DNA of 64,000 nucleotides from Erythrobacter sp. YJ-T3-07 (GTDB taxonomy: Bacteria; Pseudomonadota; Alphaproteobacteria; Sphingomonadales; Sphingomonadaceae): NCBI RefSeq assembly GCF_015999305.1, contig NZ_JAEAGP010000001.1:2445001-2509000 (forward strand), read 5' to 3'. A model generated the notes under the pieces. The model ran no database searches, had not been told where the DNA came from, and saw nothing but the letters and a program-made list of their open reading frames with translations. The translations under genes and the position numbers were made by a program. This document shows positions 9,901 to 21,537 of this stretch, in pieces (positions within the stretch are counted from its first letter, which is position 1; the number at the start of each line of letters is the position of its first letter).

Positions 9901-11202
9901 TTACAGGATATACTTGCTGAGGTCCGTATCCCGCGCGAGGTCGTCGAGCCGCTCGCGCACGTAGGCGGCATCGATGGTGACGGTCTCGCCTTCGTGCTCT
10001 TCGGCCTCGAAGCTGATGTCTTCCACCAATCGCTCCATCACGGTCTGCAGGCGGCGCGCGCCGATATTCTCGACCGCTTCGTTCACCTGCGCGGCGATCT
10101 TGGCGACTTCGCGGACGGCCTCGTCCGTGATCTCGAGCGTCACCTTCTCGGTCCCGATCAGCGCGGTGTATTGCTGGACGAGATTGGCGCGGGTCTCGCT
10201 CAGGATGCGCACGAAATCCTCCTCGGTCAGCGCGCGCAGCTCGACGCGGATCGGCAGGCGGCCCTGCAATTCCGGCAGCATGTCCGAAGGCTTGGAGACG
10301 TGGAATGCTCCGCTCGCGATAAACAGCACGTGGTCGGTCTTCATCGGGCCGTGCTTGGTCGCAACGGTAGTGCCTTCGATCAGCGGCAGCAGATCGCGCT
10401 GCACGCCTTCTCGGCTGACCGAACCGCCGCGTACGTCGCTGACTGCGATCTTGTCGATCTCGTCGAGGAAGACGATCCCGTTGGTCTCTGCGTTCTGCAA
10501 CGCGACGCGGGCGACATCGTCCTGGTCCATGCGCTTCTCGGCTTCCTCATCGACCAGCCGGTCCCACGCCTCGGGCACGCGCAGCTTGCGGCGGCTGGTG
10601 GGCTTCCTGCCCATCGCCTTGCCGAACATGTCGGAGAGGTCGATCATGCCGACATTGCCGCCCATGCCGGGGATATCCATCGTGGTCGCAGGCTGGTCCT
10701 GAACCTCGATCTCGACCTCGACATCGTTCATCGCGTTCTGCGTGATCCGCTCGCGGAAGCTCTGCCGGGTCGCTTCGGAGGCATTGTCGCCGACCAGCGC
10801 ATCGAGCAGACGCTCCATCGCCGCCTCGCTCGCGCTTTCACGCACGGCTTCGCGACGGCGGTCCTTTTCCAGCCGGATCGCTTCTTCGACCAGATCGCGC
10901 GCGATCTGTTCGACGTCGCGGCCGACATAGCCGACTTCGGTGAACTTGGTCGCTTCCACCTTCACGAAGGGCGCTTCGGCCAGCTTGGCGAGGCGGCGGC
11001 TGATCTCGGTCTTCCCGCAGCCGGTCGGGCCGATCATCAGGATGTTCTTGGGCGTCACCTCATCGCGCAGGTCCGGCCCCAGGCGCTGCCTGCGCCAGCG
11101 ATTGCGCAGCGCCACGGCAACCGCGCGCTTTGCTTCCTTCTGGCCGATAATGTGTTCGTCGAGCGCGGCGACGATCGCCTTGGGGGTCAGGGACTGGGTC
11201 AT
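9901..11202 (-). CDS. hslU: HslU, ATPase/unfoldase subunit of the HslUV protease
   Basis: HslU is a 433-residue AAA+ unfoldase that feeds proteins into the HslV peptidase in the cytoplasm. Visible features are the [13 protein letters not shown] start, Walker A GPTGCGKT (residues 58-65), Walker B/sensor block [11 protein letters not shown] (about 250), the I-domain between them, and the C-terminal tail SKYIL, which in this family inserts into HslV to activate it. Length is standard. hslV lies upstream on the same strand, separated by 133 bases that carry a palindromic repeat instead of the usual tight junction. Confidence 0.97.
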   Translation of the reverse strand: MTQSLTPKAIVAALDEHIIGQKEAKRAVAVALRNRWRRQRLGPDLRDEVTPKNILMIGPTGCGKTEISRRLAKLAEAPFVKVEATKFTEVGYVGRDVEQIARDLVEEAIRLEKDRRREAVRESASEAAMERLLDALVGDNASEATRQSFRERITQNAMNDVEVEIEVQDQPATTMDIPGMGGNVGMIDLSDMFGKAMGRKPTSRRKLRVPEAWDRLVDEEAEKRMDQDDVARVALQNAETNGIVFLDEIDKIAVSDVRGGSVSREGVQRDLLPLIEGTTVATKHGPMKTDHVLFIASGAFHVSKPSDMLPELQGRLPIRVELRALTEEDFVRILSETRANLVQQYTALIGTEKVTLEITDEAVREVAKIAAQVNEAVENIGARRLQTVMERLVEDISFEAEEHEGETVTIDAAYVRERLDDLARDTDLSKYIL

Positions 11203-11214
11203 TTTCTTCCTTAC

Positions 11215-11336
11215 GCTCTCTCCCCTTCAGGGGAGAGATACGGAGACTTGGCTGCGCAGCAGGCTAGTCGGAGTTGAGAGGGGCAGTCTGCGCACGCCCC
11301 CTCTCCCAACCCTCTCCCCTGAAGGAGAGAGGGCTT
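11215..11336. repeat. REP-like palindromic repeat in the hslV-hslU gap
   Basis: Two self-complementary units face each other. The left one, TCTCCCCTTCAGGGGAGA near 11219-11236, is a near-perfect hairpin. The right one, near 11316-11336, is CCTCTCCCCTGAAGGAGAGAGG. Both share the CTCTCCCCT(G/T)(A/C)A core, and an 80-base spacer ends in CCCCCTCTCCCAACCC. The arrangement is that of intergenic REP/MITE-like elements. It lies inside what should be an operon and could attenuate or stabilise the hslVU message. Confidence 0.7.
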
Positions 11337-11893
11337 TAGACGGTTTCGATCGTCACCTGGTCGTTGGTGAAGACGCAGACTTCTGCGGCCACGGCCATCG
11401 CGCGGCGGGCGATCTTTTCGGGATCGGTTTCGTAGTCGGAGAGCGCGCGTGCGGCGGCGAGCGCGTAGTTGCCGCCGGACCCGATCGCGGCGATGCCGCC
11501 CTCGGGCTCCAGCACGTCGCCATTGCCGGTCAGCACCAGCAGCACGTCCTTGTCGGCCACGATCATCAGCGCTTCGAGATTGCGCAGGTATTTGTCCGTG
11601 CGCCAGTCCTTCGCCAGTTCGACCGCCGCGCGCATCAACTGCCCGGAATACTGGTCGAGCTTGCGCTCCAGCCGTTCGAAGAGGGTGAAGGCATCGGCGG
11701 TGGCGCCTGCGAAACCGGCGACGACCTTGCCATCCCCGATCCGGCGAACCTTCTTCGCATTGGGCTTCATCACCGTGTTGCCCATGGAGACCTGCCCATC
11801 CCCGGCGAGCACGGTCTTGTCCCCGCGCTTGACGCCGATGATGGTGGTGCCGTGCCACTGTTCAAGGCCGTGGCTGGCCGCGGAATTGCTCAT
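11336..11893 (-). CDS. hslV: HslV, peptidase subunit of the HslUV protease
   Basis: This is a 185-residue N-terminal nucleophile threonine peptidase. The catalytic Thr is T16 in the sequence WHGTTIIGV, exposed after removal of the first 15 residues. Proteasome-fold motifs follow ([52 protein letters not shown]). The ATG at 11893 gives a normal short propeptide; an earlier in-frame start at 11920 adds an untypical leader. The neighbouring bamE is on the same strand upstream. Confidence 0.97.
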   Translation of the reverse strand: MSNSAASHGLEQWHGTTIIGVKRGDKTVLAGDGQVSMGNTVMKPNAKKVRRIGDGKVVAGFAGATADAFTLFERLERKLDQYSGQLMRAAVELAKDWRTDKYLRNLEALMIVADKDVLLVLTGNGDVLEPEGGIAAIGSGGNYALAAARALSDYETDPEKIARRAMAVAAEVCVFTNDQVTIETV

Positions 11894-11965
11894 GGGGCGC
11901 GATATGGGGCGCACCTGCACGCTATCAAGCGGTGCCGGCGAACAATCGCGGCGCCCGCTGGCGCG

Positions 11966-12442
11966 TCAGCCGCCCGCGCCGCCGCCCCCGGCAGGGGCGG
12001 CACCCGGAGCGCCGACCGTACCGATATTGCCGAACAGGTCTTCGAGGAAGGTCCGCTCGCGGCCCAGCGTCGGGGTCTCGTCGCCATCGGGCGTCAGATA
12101 GACCACCTCGTCGATGCCCGAGCGGTCGGCGGCGACCACGTTGCCGGCGCTATCGAACCGCACGGCAAGCACGGAATGGGTCTGGATCTTCGGCCGTACG
12201 AAGGGCTTGCGACCGGTGACGCTGGAAACGTAGTACCACGTCTCGGGCCCGAACTGGCTGGTGAAGGTGGGCCGGCCGAGCGTGCTCTGCACCGATTGTT
12301 CATTATCGATGCCCGGCTGGACCAGCCCGGTCAGACGCTCATCATCGATGTAGCCGCGTGCTTCGCGGATCGACGTGCATCCGCTCGCCGCTACCGCCAG
12401 CCCCATCAGCATAACAGGAGCGATTGCCCTCACGATCCGCAT
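11966..12442 (-). CDS. bamE: BamE/SmpA family outer-membrane assembly lipoprotein
   Basis: This 158-residue lipoprotein has its lipobox ending AASGC at Cys22, so it is exported and lipidated. The mature part carries the BamE pattern: a GYIDDERL stretch, the QSVQSTLGRP turn, TWYYVSS and VLAVRFDSAGNV. BamE stabilises BamD and BamA in the beta-barrel assembly machine at the outer membrane. A Gly/Ala/Pro-rich tail ends the chain. The start at 12442 is chosen because it places the signal peptide correctly; an upstream ATG at 12496 adds 18 basic residues. It is divergent from the chaperone gene at 12630, with promoters presumably in the 187-base gap. Confidence 0.9.
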   Translation of the reverse strand: MRIVRAIAPVMLMGLAVAASGCTSIREARGYIDDERLTGLVQPGIDNEQSVQSTLGRPTFTSQFGPETWYYVSSVTGRKPFVRPKIQTHSVLAVRFDSAGNVVAADRSGIDEVVYLTPDGDETPTLGRERTFLEDLFGNIGTVGAPGAAPAGGGGAGG

Positions 12443-12629
12443 AGTACTCGCAATCCTCTTCGCAAATCTTGCGCGCCCTTTCTTGATCGGGCGCACGCGC
12501 TATATCGTGGCGCGAGCCTTACGGCCTCGCCCCCCAACGTGCAATGGCAGCCGCACGGGCCTTTTGCACGAAACTGATACCCCCTGCTGTGGCACCCGCG
12601 TTTGAATTGGTGCTGAATGAAGGAGCATG

Positions 12630-13163
12630 ATGTCTTTCCTGACCCGCCTTTTCGGTCGTCAACCCGACCCGCGCGAAACCTGGCGCCCGCTGTGGCACAC
12701 GCTGGTCGGAACCGCGCGCGAAGAGCACTGGTATGCGACGCGCGGCGCGGCGGACACGCTGGACGGGCGGTTCGACATGATCTCGATGCTCACCGCGTTG
12801 TTCATGCTGCGGCTGGAGAGCGAGCACGACGCAGACGCGCATGGCGTATCCGCCGCCGCCCGGCTGACAGAACTCTTCGTGGAGGACATGGAAGGCCAGA
12901 TGCGCGAGGCCGGGATCGGCGATCCCACCGTGGGCAAGATGATGGGCCGGATGATGGCCACGCTGGGCGGGCGTGCAGGCGCGCTGCGCAATGCGCTGGC
13001 CCAGGAAGACGACGCTCCGCTGGCCGCGCTGGTGGTGCGCAACATGCACCTGTCCGACGAAGAGCATGGCCCGGCGCGCATGGCCGCAGGGCTGCGCGCA
13101 CTGCATGCGCGCCTGGCACGCACGGATTTCGCCACGCTGCAACGCGGAGATATCGCGGCATGA
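12630..13163 (+). CDS. Ubiquinol-cytochrome c chaperone (UQCC1/CBP3-like)
   Basis: This encodes 177 residues of the ubiquinol-cytochrome c chaperone family, needed for assembly of cytochrome b of complex III in mitochondria and their alphaproteobacterial relatives. Recognisable parts are WHTLVGTAREEHWYAT, the DTLDGRFDMISM helix, LFVEDMEGQMREAGIGD and the GKMMGRMM stretch. GGAG precedes two adjacent ATGs (12627 and 12630); the second has the better spacing. The stop overlaps the yceD start as ATGA, so the two are translationally coupled. Confidence 0.88.
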   Translation: MSFLTRLFGRQPDPRETWRPLWHTLVGTAREEHWYATRGAADTLDGRFDMISMLTALFMLRLESEHDADAHGVSAAARLTELFVEDMEGQMREAGIGDPTVGKMMGRMMATLGGRAGALRNALAQEDDAPLAALVVRNMHLSDEEHGPARMAAGLRALHARLARTDFATLQRGDIAA

Positions 13164-13696
13164 CCGGCGTGACGCCCCCTGAATTCTCTCGCCCGATCGC
13201 GCTGCGCCAGATCACGGGCCAGCCGCTGGTACTGGAGGCGACCGATCAGGAGCGAGCGGACCTCGCCCGCCGTTTCGCGATCAGTTCGGTCGACCGGCTG
13301 GTCGCGCGGATCGCACTCGACAGGCAGGGGGATCGCGTCGGCGTAACCGGCACGCTGGAGGCGGACATCACCCAGCCCTGCGCGGTCTCAGGCGAGGATT
13401 TCCCGGTCGCGATCGTGGAAGACATCGCGCTGCGCTTCGTACCCGAAGGATCGATCCACCCTTCCTTGCAGGAAGACGAGGAGATCGAGCTGGAGGCCCA
13501 AGACCTCGACGAGATCGAGTATGCGGGCGGAAACTTCGATCTGGGCGAGGCGATCGCGCAATCGCTGGCGCTGGCGATCGACCCTTACGCCGAAGGGCCC
13601 AACGCCGATAAGGTTCGCAAGAAGGTCGGGATCGAGACCGACGACGCGCCGCGCGGCCCGCTGGCTGAAGCGCTCAAGGGTCTTGGCTCCAAATAG
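13160..13696 (+). CDS. yceD: YceD/DUF177 family protein (23S rRNA accumulation)
   Basis: This is a 178-residue protein of the YceD (DUF177) family, whose members in bacteria and plastids affect accumulation or processing of 23S rRNA. Seen here are the domain hallmarks: an N-terminal RLVARIALDR region, the CAVSGEDF turn (the family's single conserved Cys), the long acidic stretch with EDEEIELE and the DLGEAIAQSLALAIDPY helix. In many bacteria rpmF and plsX follow it; they are absent here, as a 309-base non-coding gap follows. Confidence 0.87.
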   Translation: MTGVTPPEFSRPIALRQITGQPLVLEATDQERADLARRFAISSVDRLVARIALDRQGDRVGVTGTLEADITQPCAVSGEDFPVAIVEDIALRFVPEGSIHPSLQEDEEIELEAQDLDEIEYAGGNFDLGEAIAQSLALAIDPYAEGPNADKVRKKVGIETDDAPRGPLAEALKGLGSK

Positions 13697-13715
13697 GCAT
13701 CCCGGAAGGGCCAAA

Positions 13716-13771
13716 TCTCGGCATTTGACAGGCCCGGGACGCCCCGACCGCGGCCTGAAACCATGCCGAGA
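13716..13771 (+). terminator. Two-storey hairpin after yceD
   Basis: TCTCGGCAT (13716-13724) pairs with ATGCCGAGA (13763-13771), and inside it CAGGCC (13729-13734) pairs with GGCCTG (13752-13757). It lies 20 bases after the yceD stop, so it may end that transcript, but no U-run follows. I see no gene in the rest of the gap to 14005. Confidence 0.45.
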
Positions 13772-14005
13772 GCGCCCGTTTGTGGCCGCAGACGCGCCGA
13801 TGAGGTGGTATTTTTCCCTAACAAGATCAAATAGATCGCCAGACCACTTCACCTGTGAGGGAAATCTGCTAGGATCGGCATGAAGGGGCAAGGGGCTGCC
13901 GATTAGAAGCGTGGATTTCCGGGCGCCAGGCGCGCTCCGGTCCGCACACAGGACAGTCGCGGGCACCTTCCATCGAGCTAGAGTCGGCCTTGAGCCGTCG
14001 AAACT

Positions 14006-14581
14006 ATGGGAGGTCTTATCACGGAGACTGACGCCATATCGCCGCTCCTCTGGTTTGCATTGGGGTTCACTCTTTCCGCGATCGTCTGTGTCATTTTCAT
14101 TCTGTTTGAGCGCAGCAGAATGCATGCCGCTCTGGCACAGGCCGAACGGGACCGCGCATGCCTGGCTCTGGCCGAAAACGTCGGTTCGGTCGCCACCTGG
14201 ATGGTCGACTTGCGGACCAGAGAGCTTTTCTGGTCAGACCGTGTTTTCGCGGTTCACGGCCGCGCCAAGGATGCCGGTCTGCCCCCACTGGAAACCACTA
14301 TTGACTATTATCATCCCGAAGACCGGGAGCGGGCCAGAAAGACCTTCGCCAGCGCGGCCGTGACGGGCGGCCCATTTCATCTGGATGCGCGCATCATCGA
14401 CGAGCAGGGGGTGGAAAAGCACATCATTTGCCGCGGCATATGCAATCTCGGCCCGGACGGCCAGGCCGTCGAACTGTTCGGAGTCCTGTTCGATCCACCG
14501 GAGGCCCGCTCTTTCGGCACCTTCGGCAATGAAGACCTGAACACGCTCGCGCTCGAAGAAGATTACCGCGCCGACGCCTGA
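14006..14581 (+). CDS. Membrane-anchored single-PAS-domain protein, no output domain
   Basis: This 191-residue protein has one N-terminal membrane helix (about 14-35) followed by a single PAS fold of the PAS_3 type (about 55-170: GSVATWMVDLRTRELFWSDRVFAVHG, then HPEDRERARKTF and ending LFGVLFD). Such folds usually sense ligands or relay contacts. No kinase, cyclase, phosphodiesterase or DNA-binding domain follows the PAS, so it would have to act through a partner protein. It stands alone between yceD and the convergent ktrA. The physiological signal is unknown. Confidence 0.75.
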   Translation: MGGLITETDAISPLLWFALGFTLSAIVCVIFILFERSRMHAALAQAERDRACLALAENVGSVATWMVDLRTRELFWSDRVFAVHGRAKDAGLPPLETTIDYYHPEDRERARKTFASAAVTGGPFHLDARIIDEQGVEKHIICRGICNLGPDGQAVELFGVLFDPPEARSFGTFGNEDLNTLALEEDYRADA

Positions 14582-14595
14582 GCGAAAGCGCCGGC

Positions 14596-15255
14596 CTACA
14601 TCGCGGAGAACGCTTCGAGATCGTGGATCCGGCCCGAGACGACCAGTTCGTCACCCGGGAAGATGAGCGTATCGGGCACCGCGTGGATGAAATCCTCCCC
14701 CTCGCGCTTCACGCCCACCACCGTCACATCGTATTTCTTGCGGCACTGGCTGGTGACCAGCGGCAGGCCCAGCAGCGGCTCGGGCGCAACCAGCCGCGCG
14801 ATCGCGAATTCGTCGCCGAAGGAAATGAAATCCAGCAGCCGCTCATTGATCAGGTGAGCGACGCGTTCGCCCATCCGCTGCTCGGGGAAGACCACGTGCG
14901 TCGCCCCGGTCCGCTCCAGAATACGCGCGTGCTTCTCATTCGTCGCCTTGGCCCAGATGTTGGTCAGGCCCAGATCCGCCAGCGCCAGCACGGTCAGGAC
15001 GCTCGCCTCGATATCGGTGCCGATGGCGACCACTGCGGCGTCGAAATCCTTCGCGCCCAGCCGCTCCAGCGTGGTCGTCTCGGTCGCGTCCGCCTCGACC
15101 ACCTTGGTCAGGTCGCCGGCGAAATGCTGGACCAGCGCAGGGTCGGTATCGACCGCCAGCACCTCGTGCCCCATCCGCTCGAGCGTGCGCGATACCGCGC
15201 CTCCGAACCGGCCGAGGCCGATGACCATGATGGGCTTGCGTGTGTTAGCCGACAA
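14596..15255 (-). CDS. ktrA: KtrA/TrkA-family K+ channel regulator (RCK domains), TTG start
   Basis: This is a 219-residue cytosolic regulator that binds nucleotide and gates a Ktr/Trk potassium channel. The Rossmann motif GLGRFGG begins at residue 13, giving GxGxxG. The RCK_N domain runs to about residue 140, and a TrkA_C domain follows (to the GDELVVSGR segment). No ATG fits; the TTG at 15255 is chosen because AGGAG lies eight bases before it and the resulting length equals classical KtrA. It overlaps the end of ktrB by 11 bases, so the two are translated together. Confidence 0.88.
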   Translation of the reverse strand: MSANTRKPIMVIGLGRFGGAVSRTLERMGHEVLAVDTDPALVQHFAGDLTKVVEADATETTTLERLGAKDFDAAVVAIGTDIEASVLTVLALADLGLTNIWAKATNEKHARILERTGATHVVFPEQRMGERVAHLINERLLDFISFGDEFAIARLVAPEPLLGLPLVTSQCRKKYDVTVVGVKREGEDFIHAVPDTLIFPGDELVVSGRIHDLEAFSAM

Positions 15256-16639
15256 TCGGGTTCTCCTGCGGATAGCGGAAAGGCAGTTCGCGCCCGCCCA
15301 GCGCAAGCGCGGTGGCCACGGTGATGGTTCCCACCCGGCCCACGAACATCAGCACGATCAGCGCCAGCAGGCCGCCCGGCGGCAGCGCAGCGGTGATCCC
15401 GGTCGACAGGCCGACGGTGGAGAAAGCGGAGATGCATTCGAACAGGATATCGTCCAGCGGCAAGCTGCTGATCGAGGCGATGTAGGTCGTCGCGACGAAG
15501 ATCAGCGTTGCGGACAGCACCGTCACCGCCAGCGCCTGCCGCTCTATCTCGCGCCCGAACCGGCGCTGGAACAGCCCCGCGTCCTGCCGCCCCAGGATCT
15601 CCGACAGCACGATCGCGAACAGTACGAAGAAGGTCGTCACCTTGATCCCCCCGGCGGTGCCAGCGCTGCCGCCGCCGACGAACATCAGGAAGAAGTTGGT
15701 CATCAACGTCTCGTCGTGGAAGGCGCCGACATTGAGGCTGTTGAACCCCGCGGTGCGCGGCATCACCGAATGGAACGCGGCGTTGAGGATCTTCGCGCCC
15801 CAGCCCATCGGCCCCAGCGTATCGGGATTGTCCCACTCCATCGCGAGGATCGCGAGGAAGCCCAGCACCAGCAGCGCGGCGGTCCCGCCGACGGTGATCT
15901 TGGTGTGAAGCGACCAGCGCCGCCACACGATGCCATTGGTGCGCAGGTCCTGCATCACCGGGAAGCCCAGTGCGGTGATGATGATCGACACCATGATCGG
16001 GCCGAGGAACAGCGGATCGTTCTGGAAGCCCATCAGGCTGTCCGAATAGCTGGAAAAGCCCGCATTGTTGAACGCGCTGACCGAGTGGAAAACGCCGTGC
16101 CACAGCGCCAGCCCCGGCGCTTCGCCATAGCTGGCGATCAGGCGCACGGTGAGGATGAGCGCCACGATCCCCTCCACCGCAATGGTGATGAAGAGGATCA
16201 GCCTGAGCGCGGTGAGCGCATCATGCGTCTCCAGCCGGCTGCGTTCCACCTGCGTCGCCATCCGGTCGCGCAGCCCGAAGCCGCGCCCGGCCATCAGGCC
16301 CAGCAGCGTGGCCGAAGTCATGATCCCGAACCCGCCGACCTGGAACAGCAGCAGGATCACCCCCTGCCCGAAGCCGGACCAGTAGGTCGGCGTATCGACC
16401 ACGATCAGCCCGGTCACCGCGACTGCGGAGGTTGAAGTAAACAGCGCGGTCAGCAGCGGCGCACGCACTCCGTCCACGGTTGCGAAAGGCAGGCTGAGCA
16501 GCATGGTGCCGGCGAGAATCGCCGCCAGAAAAAGCATCGGAATCAAACGAATCGGGTCGCGCAGCGCTCTCACACTCGCCCTTTGCGCCCAAGGCTGGCG
16601 CAAATAAACCCGCAAAGCGGAGCCCTTCGACAGGCTCAC
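15245..16639 (-). CDS. ktrB: KtrB/TrkH-family potassium transporter, membrane subunit
   Basis: This encodes about 464 residues of the Trk/Ktr/HKT superfamily: four repeated M1-P-M2 units. Selectivity-filter segments are visible as [39 protein letters not shown] and [11 protein letters not shown], each with the filter glycine. It forms the sodium- or proton-coupled K+ pore regulated by KtrA. The GTG at 16639 gives a GTGA overlap with the ABC-F stop. A second in-frame GTG at 16573 would make a protein 22 residues shorter and cannot be excluded. Joint transcription with the ABC-F gene is likely. Confidence 0.9.
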   Translation of the reverse strand: MSLSKGSALRVYLRQPWAQRASVRALRDPIRLIPMLFLAAILAGTMLLSLPFATVDGVRAPLLTALFTSTSAVAVTGLIVVDTPTYWSGFGQGVILLLFQVGGFGIMTSATLLGLMAGRGFGLRDRMATQVERSRLETHDALTALRLILFITIAVEGIVALILTVRLIASYGEAPGLALWHGVFHSVSAFNNAGFSSYSDSLMGFQNDPLFLGPIMVSIIITALGFPVMQDLRTNGIVWRRWSLHTKITVGGTAALLVLGFLAILAMEWDNPDTLGPMGWGAKILNAAFHSVMPRTAGFNSLNVGAFHDETLMTNFFLMFVGGGSAGTAGGIKVTTFFVLFAIVLSEILGRQDAGLFQRRFGREIERQALAVTVLSATLIFVATTYIASISSLPLDDILFECISAFSTVGLSTGITAALPPGGLLALIVLMFVGRVGTITVATALALGGRELPFRYPQENPIVG

Positions 16640-18207
16640 ACCCCGATGGATCGCTCGATTCCGATCCTCTCCAGGAAGGACGGATCGTGGCTGACCACCA
16701 GCAGCGCCCCGTCGAATTGTCGCAGCGCGTCCTCCAGCACTTCGAGCGACTCGATGTCGAGGTGATTGGTCGGCTCGTCGAGGATCAGCAGCCAGGGCGG
16801 CGTCTCCCCGGCCAGCGTCACCGCCAGTCCCGCGCGCAGGCGCTCGCCACCCGACAGCGTGCGCACGATGCGGTGCGCGTCGCGGTTGCGGAAGGCGAAG
16901 CGGGCGCATTGGGCATGGGCGCCCTCGGCATCGAGTTCGGGGTGGCGGGCGCGCAGGTTGTCGAGGATGCTCGCCTGCGGGTCTTGCAGCGCGACGTGCT
17001 GGTCGAGCATCGCGATCCGCCCATGCGCCCGATGTACATCGCCCGCGACCGGATCGAGCTGTCCCGCCGCGATCCTCAACAGCGTCGTCTTGCCCGCGCC
17101 GTTGGCACCGCTCAGCGCGACCCGCTCCGGCCCGTCGATCCGCAGCGACCACGGCCCCAGCCGCCGGTTGCCGAGTGCTACCTCGACCCGATCCAGTGCG
17201 AGCACGCTTGCCCCGGATGGCATCCCGCTCTCGGGCATCTCGATCCTCAGCAGGGTGACGACTTCCACTCTGGCGCGCGCTTCCTCCGTGCGCTTCGCGG
17301 CATCTGCGATGAGCCGGTCGCTGGTCGAGTTTTCGCGCCCGCCGGTGTTCTCTGCCCGCTCGGCTCGAGCACCCAGCAGGATCTTCGGCTGCGACCCGCT
17401 CGCGGCCACCGCCCGTCCCGCCTTGTCGCGGCGCGCCTTGGCCTCACGCCGTTCCTGCGCAGACCGCCGCGCCGATCGCAGCGCCGCGTCGGCGCGCGCG
17501 CTTTCCTGAGCAATCCGCTCGCGCTCCGCATCGCGTGCGGCAGCAAAGGCCGACCACCCGCCGCCGAAGCTGGTCACGCCGACGGGTGTGAGCTCCACGA
17601 TCCGGTCCATGTTTTCGAGCAGCTGGCGATCATGGCTGGCGACCAGCATGCCGCCGCGCCAGCCCTCCAGCAGCGCCGCAATCGCAGCGCGGCCGGCGGT
17701 GTCGAGATTGTTGGTCGGCTCGTCCAGCAGCAGCAGGTTCGGCGCTTCCAGCCGCAGGCGCGCAATCCCGATCCGGGTCCGCTCCCCACCAGAGAGCATG
17801 GCTATTCTCCGGTCGAGCGGAATTTCGGGTAGGCCGACAGCGGACAGAGCGGCACCGATCCGTTCTTCGAGCGACCAGTCGGCCTGCGCGAAATCATCTT
17901 CCGTGCCCTCCCCCTCCAGCACGCGGGTAAGCGTGGCCAGCCGATCTTCCACGCCGAGCGCGCGGGCAATCGTGTCTCCGGGCGGCAGATCCTGATGCAG
18001 CACGCCGAGCGTGCCGGACATGGTGACGGTGCCCGCCGCAGGCTTCGCCGCCCCGGCGATCATCGCGAGCAGGGTCGATTTGCCCGAGCCGTTGCGACCG
18101 ACCAGACCGACACGCTCCGCGCCGATCGACAGAGTCAGGTCATGGAAGAGCAGGCGGCCGTCAGGCGTGCGTGCGGAGAGGGAATCGAGCGTGAGAAAGG
18201 AAGACAT
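16636..18207 (-). CDS. ABC-F family ATPase (Uup/EttA-like, duplicated ATPase)
   Basis: This is a 523-residue soluble protein with two ABC ATPase domains and no membrane helices. The first Walker A is GRNGSGKST (about residue 36), the first signature is SGGERTRIG, and Walker B is [12 protein letters not shown]. The second domain has [18 protein letters not shown] and [11 protein letters not shown]. Between them lies a charged Arg/Ala/Glu-rich linker (about 230-310). ABC-F proteins act on ribosomes as translation factors or antibiotic-protection proteins; the subgroup is not clear. The ATG at 18207 follows AAAGGAAG and is preferred over one 27 bases upstream. Confidence 0.92.
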   Translation of the reverse strand: MSSFLTLDSLSARTPDGRLLFHDLTLSIGAERVGLVGRNGSGKSTLLAMIAGAAKPAAGTVTMSGTLGVLHQDLPPGDTIARALGVEDRLATLTRVLEGEGTEDDFAQADWSLEERIGAALSAVGLPEIPLDRRIAMLSGGERTRIGIARLRLEAPNLLLLDEPTNNLDTAGRAAIAALLEGWRGGMLVASHDRQLLENMDRIVELTPVGVTSFGGGWSAFAAARDAERERIAQESARADAALRSARRSAQERREAKARRDKAGRAVAASGSQPKILLGARAERAENTGGRENSTSDRLIADAAKRTEEARARVEVVTLLRIEMPESGMPSGASVLALDRVEVALGNRRLGPWSLRIDGPERVALSGANGAGKTTLLRIAAGQLDPVAGDVHRAHGRIAMLDQHVALQDPQASILDNLRARHPELDAEGAHAQCARFAFRNRDAHRIVRTLSGGERLRAGLAVTLAGETPPWLLILDEPTNHLDIESLEVLEDALRQFDGALLVVSHDPSFLERIGIERSIGV

Positions 18208-18215
18208 AAGGCACC

Positions 18216-18383
18216 GTGGCAAGAGTCGAAACAAGGCGGGTCGCGTTGTTCGTCCTGTTGTTCACGATGGAGTTCCTTCTCTGGTTCGGCCTCGAATGTA
18301 TGCGCGGGGCGAAGCTGGCGCAACCGGGCAGCGCGCTTCTGTGGCCTGATTGCGCTGTCCTACTCGGGCTGCGCACGGCATGA
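18216..18383 (+). CDS. Possible 55-residue membrane protein
   Basis: A GTG-initiated frame runs for 55 codons with a strongly hydrophobic segment ([18 protein letters not shown], about residues 9-26) and a basic N-terminus, consistent with a single membrane helix. AAGG lies four bases upstream. It diverges from the ABC-F gene by only eight bases, which leaves little room for a promoter, and no family is recognised. It may be a real micro-protein or chance. Confidence 0.3.
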   Translation: MARVETRRVALFVLLFTMEFLLWFGLECMRGAKLAQPGSALLWPDCAVLLGLRTA

Positions 18384-18449
18384 TCGGCGCGTTCTTTGAG
18401 ATCGTCGATTGCCTGCGGGAAACGCCCTTTGGGAAGGGAGAGTTTTTCC

Positions 18450-18478
18450 TCCCCTGGACTGTGTGTCAGGTGTGTCAG
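18450..18478 (-). repeat. 29-bp dispersed repeat, copy 1
   Basis: On the minus strand this reads as a tandem CTGACACAC CTGACACAC followed by AGTCCAGGGGA. An identical 29-base copy is on the plus strand at 28094-28122. This copy lies 20 bases after the stop of the 18498-18968 gene and on the same strand as that gene, and it is followed by a short GGGGAG/CTCTCC hairpin. Confidence 0.85.
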
Positions 18479-18497
18479 AAACCCAACAGAACCGCGA

Positions 18498-18968
18498 TCA
18501 GAACGGGGCTGGCGGGCCGTAGGACATGTCCACCTCGATGATTCGGACCACGTCCCTGGGCCAGGTCATCTTGACGTCGAGCGTCCAGACCGGCGCCTTG
18601 TGGCCGTCGGGCACGATGGTCAGCCGATAGGTCGGGAACACCGCACCCTCGCGCGATGTGCGCTCGATCTGCCAGATATGATCGAGGTCCAGCGCCACGA
18701 AGGCGTCGCGCGGTCCGATGCGGTTCTGGTCGTAGGATGCAGGCGCGCCGCTGGAGAGGTGGAAATAGGTCTTCTCGCCGTTTCTCAGCTTCGCCTGTTC
18801 GGCACGCAGCGCGTCGAGCATCCGGCTTGCCTCCGCCGCATCGAGAGAGCGCAGGTGCCGTGCGGGCGGCTCAGCCTGTGGCTGCGACTGCGCGGACAGC
18901 ATGCCGGGCGCACACAGCGACCCGGCGAGCACCGCTATGGTTGCAAAGCGAAGGGGGCGAATGGGCAT
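18498..18968 (-). CDS. Exported protein of unknown function
   Basis: This is a 156-residue protein with a Sec signal peptide (about residues 1-26, ending MLSAQS). The mature part is mostly helical then beta: a helix with LDAAEASRMLDALRAEQAKLR, then YFHLSSGAPASYDQN and a long stretch with DHIWQIERT and VPDGHKAPVWTLDVKM. It probably sits in the periplasm. I do not recognise a family. The start at 18968 is preferred because it begins directly with the basic residues of the signal peptide. It lies directly downstream of no operon partner. Confidence 0.75.
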   Translation of the reverse strand: MPIRPLRFATIAVLAGSLCAPGMLSAQSQPQAEPPARHLRSLDAAEASRMLDALRAEQAKLRNGEKTYFHLSSGAPASYDQNRIGPRDAFVALDLDHIWQIERTSREGAVFPTYRLTIVPDGHKAPVWTLDVKMTWPRDVVRIIEVDMSYGPPAPF

Positions 18969-19034
18969 CGTGCCACATTGCCCCCTCGCCACTTTCTGCA
19001 CAGTGAACCCGGCCGCTGCGAGCTAGAACGCGAC

Positions 19035-19583
19035 CTAGAACGGAATGTCGTCTTCCAGATCGTCGTAATTGGCACCGCCGCCCGAGCCACCGCCCGAACC
19101 GCCACCGCCCTGGTTCCAGCCGCCGCCCTGATCGCTGGAGCCGCCGCCGCCCGAGCCACCGCCGTAGCCGCCACCCGAGCCGCCACCGCGCTGGCCGCCG
19201 CCGAAGCCGCCACCACCGCCGCCGCCACCCTGGGGGCCGTCGAGCATGGTCAGCGTGCCGTCGAAGCCCCGCAGCACGACTTCCGTGCTATAGCGGTCCT
19301 GCCCGTTCTGGTCCTGCCACTTGCGGGTCTGCAGCTTGCCCTCGATGTAGACCTTGCTGCCCTTCTTGAGGAACCGCTCGACCACGTTAACGAGGCCTTC
19401 GGAGAAGATCGCGACGGTGTGCCATTCGGTCCGCTCCTGCCGTTCGCCGGTGTTGCGGTCCTTCCACTGCTCGCTGGTCGCGATGCGCAGGTTGGCGACC
19501 TTGCCGCCGTTCTGGAAGCTGCGGATTTCGGGGTCCGCGCCCAGATTGCCGATCAGCATGACCTTGTTGAGGCTGCCAGCCAT
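19035..19583 (-). CDS. ssb: Single-stranded DNA-binding protein
   Basis: This is a 182-residue SSB. The N-terminal OB fold covers about residues 1-110 ([53 protein letters not shown]). A glycine-rich linker follows (about 115-172) with many GGG runs. It ends with the acidic tail DLEDDIPF, which recruits replication and repair proteins. Length and layout are standard. It coats single-stranded DNA in replication, recombination and repair. Confidence 0.97.
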   Translation of the reverse strand: MAGSLNKVMLIGNLGADPEIRSFQNGGKVANLRIATSEQWKDRNTGERQERTEWHTVAIFSEGLVNVVERFLKKGSKVYIEGKLQTRKWQDQNGQDRYSTEVVLRGFDGTLTMLDGPQGGGGGGGGFGGGQRGGGSGGGYGGGSGGGGSSDQGGGWNQGGGGSGGGSGGGANYDDLEDDIPF

Positions 19584-19683
19584 GATTCGTATCCCTTCGT
19601 ATGTGTTGGGAACGGCCTAACCGACGGTGCGAGTCGCATCCAGAGCCCCTTGCGACTTTCCACCGGAGCGGACGCGGTTGACG

Positions 19684-21528
<1,845 letters not shown>

Positions 21529-21537
21529 GATTCTATC

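Noticed and set aside
11215..11336. CRISPR-like repeats between hslU and hslV
   Set aside because: Only two inverted palindromic units exist, without regularly spaced direct repeats or cas genes.
15245..17152. 635-codon minus-strand frame as a longer KtrB
   Set aside because: The upstream part overlaps the ABC-F gene in another frame and has no transporter sequence; the true start is near 16639.
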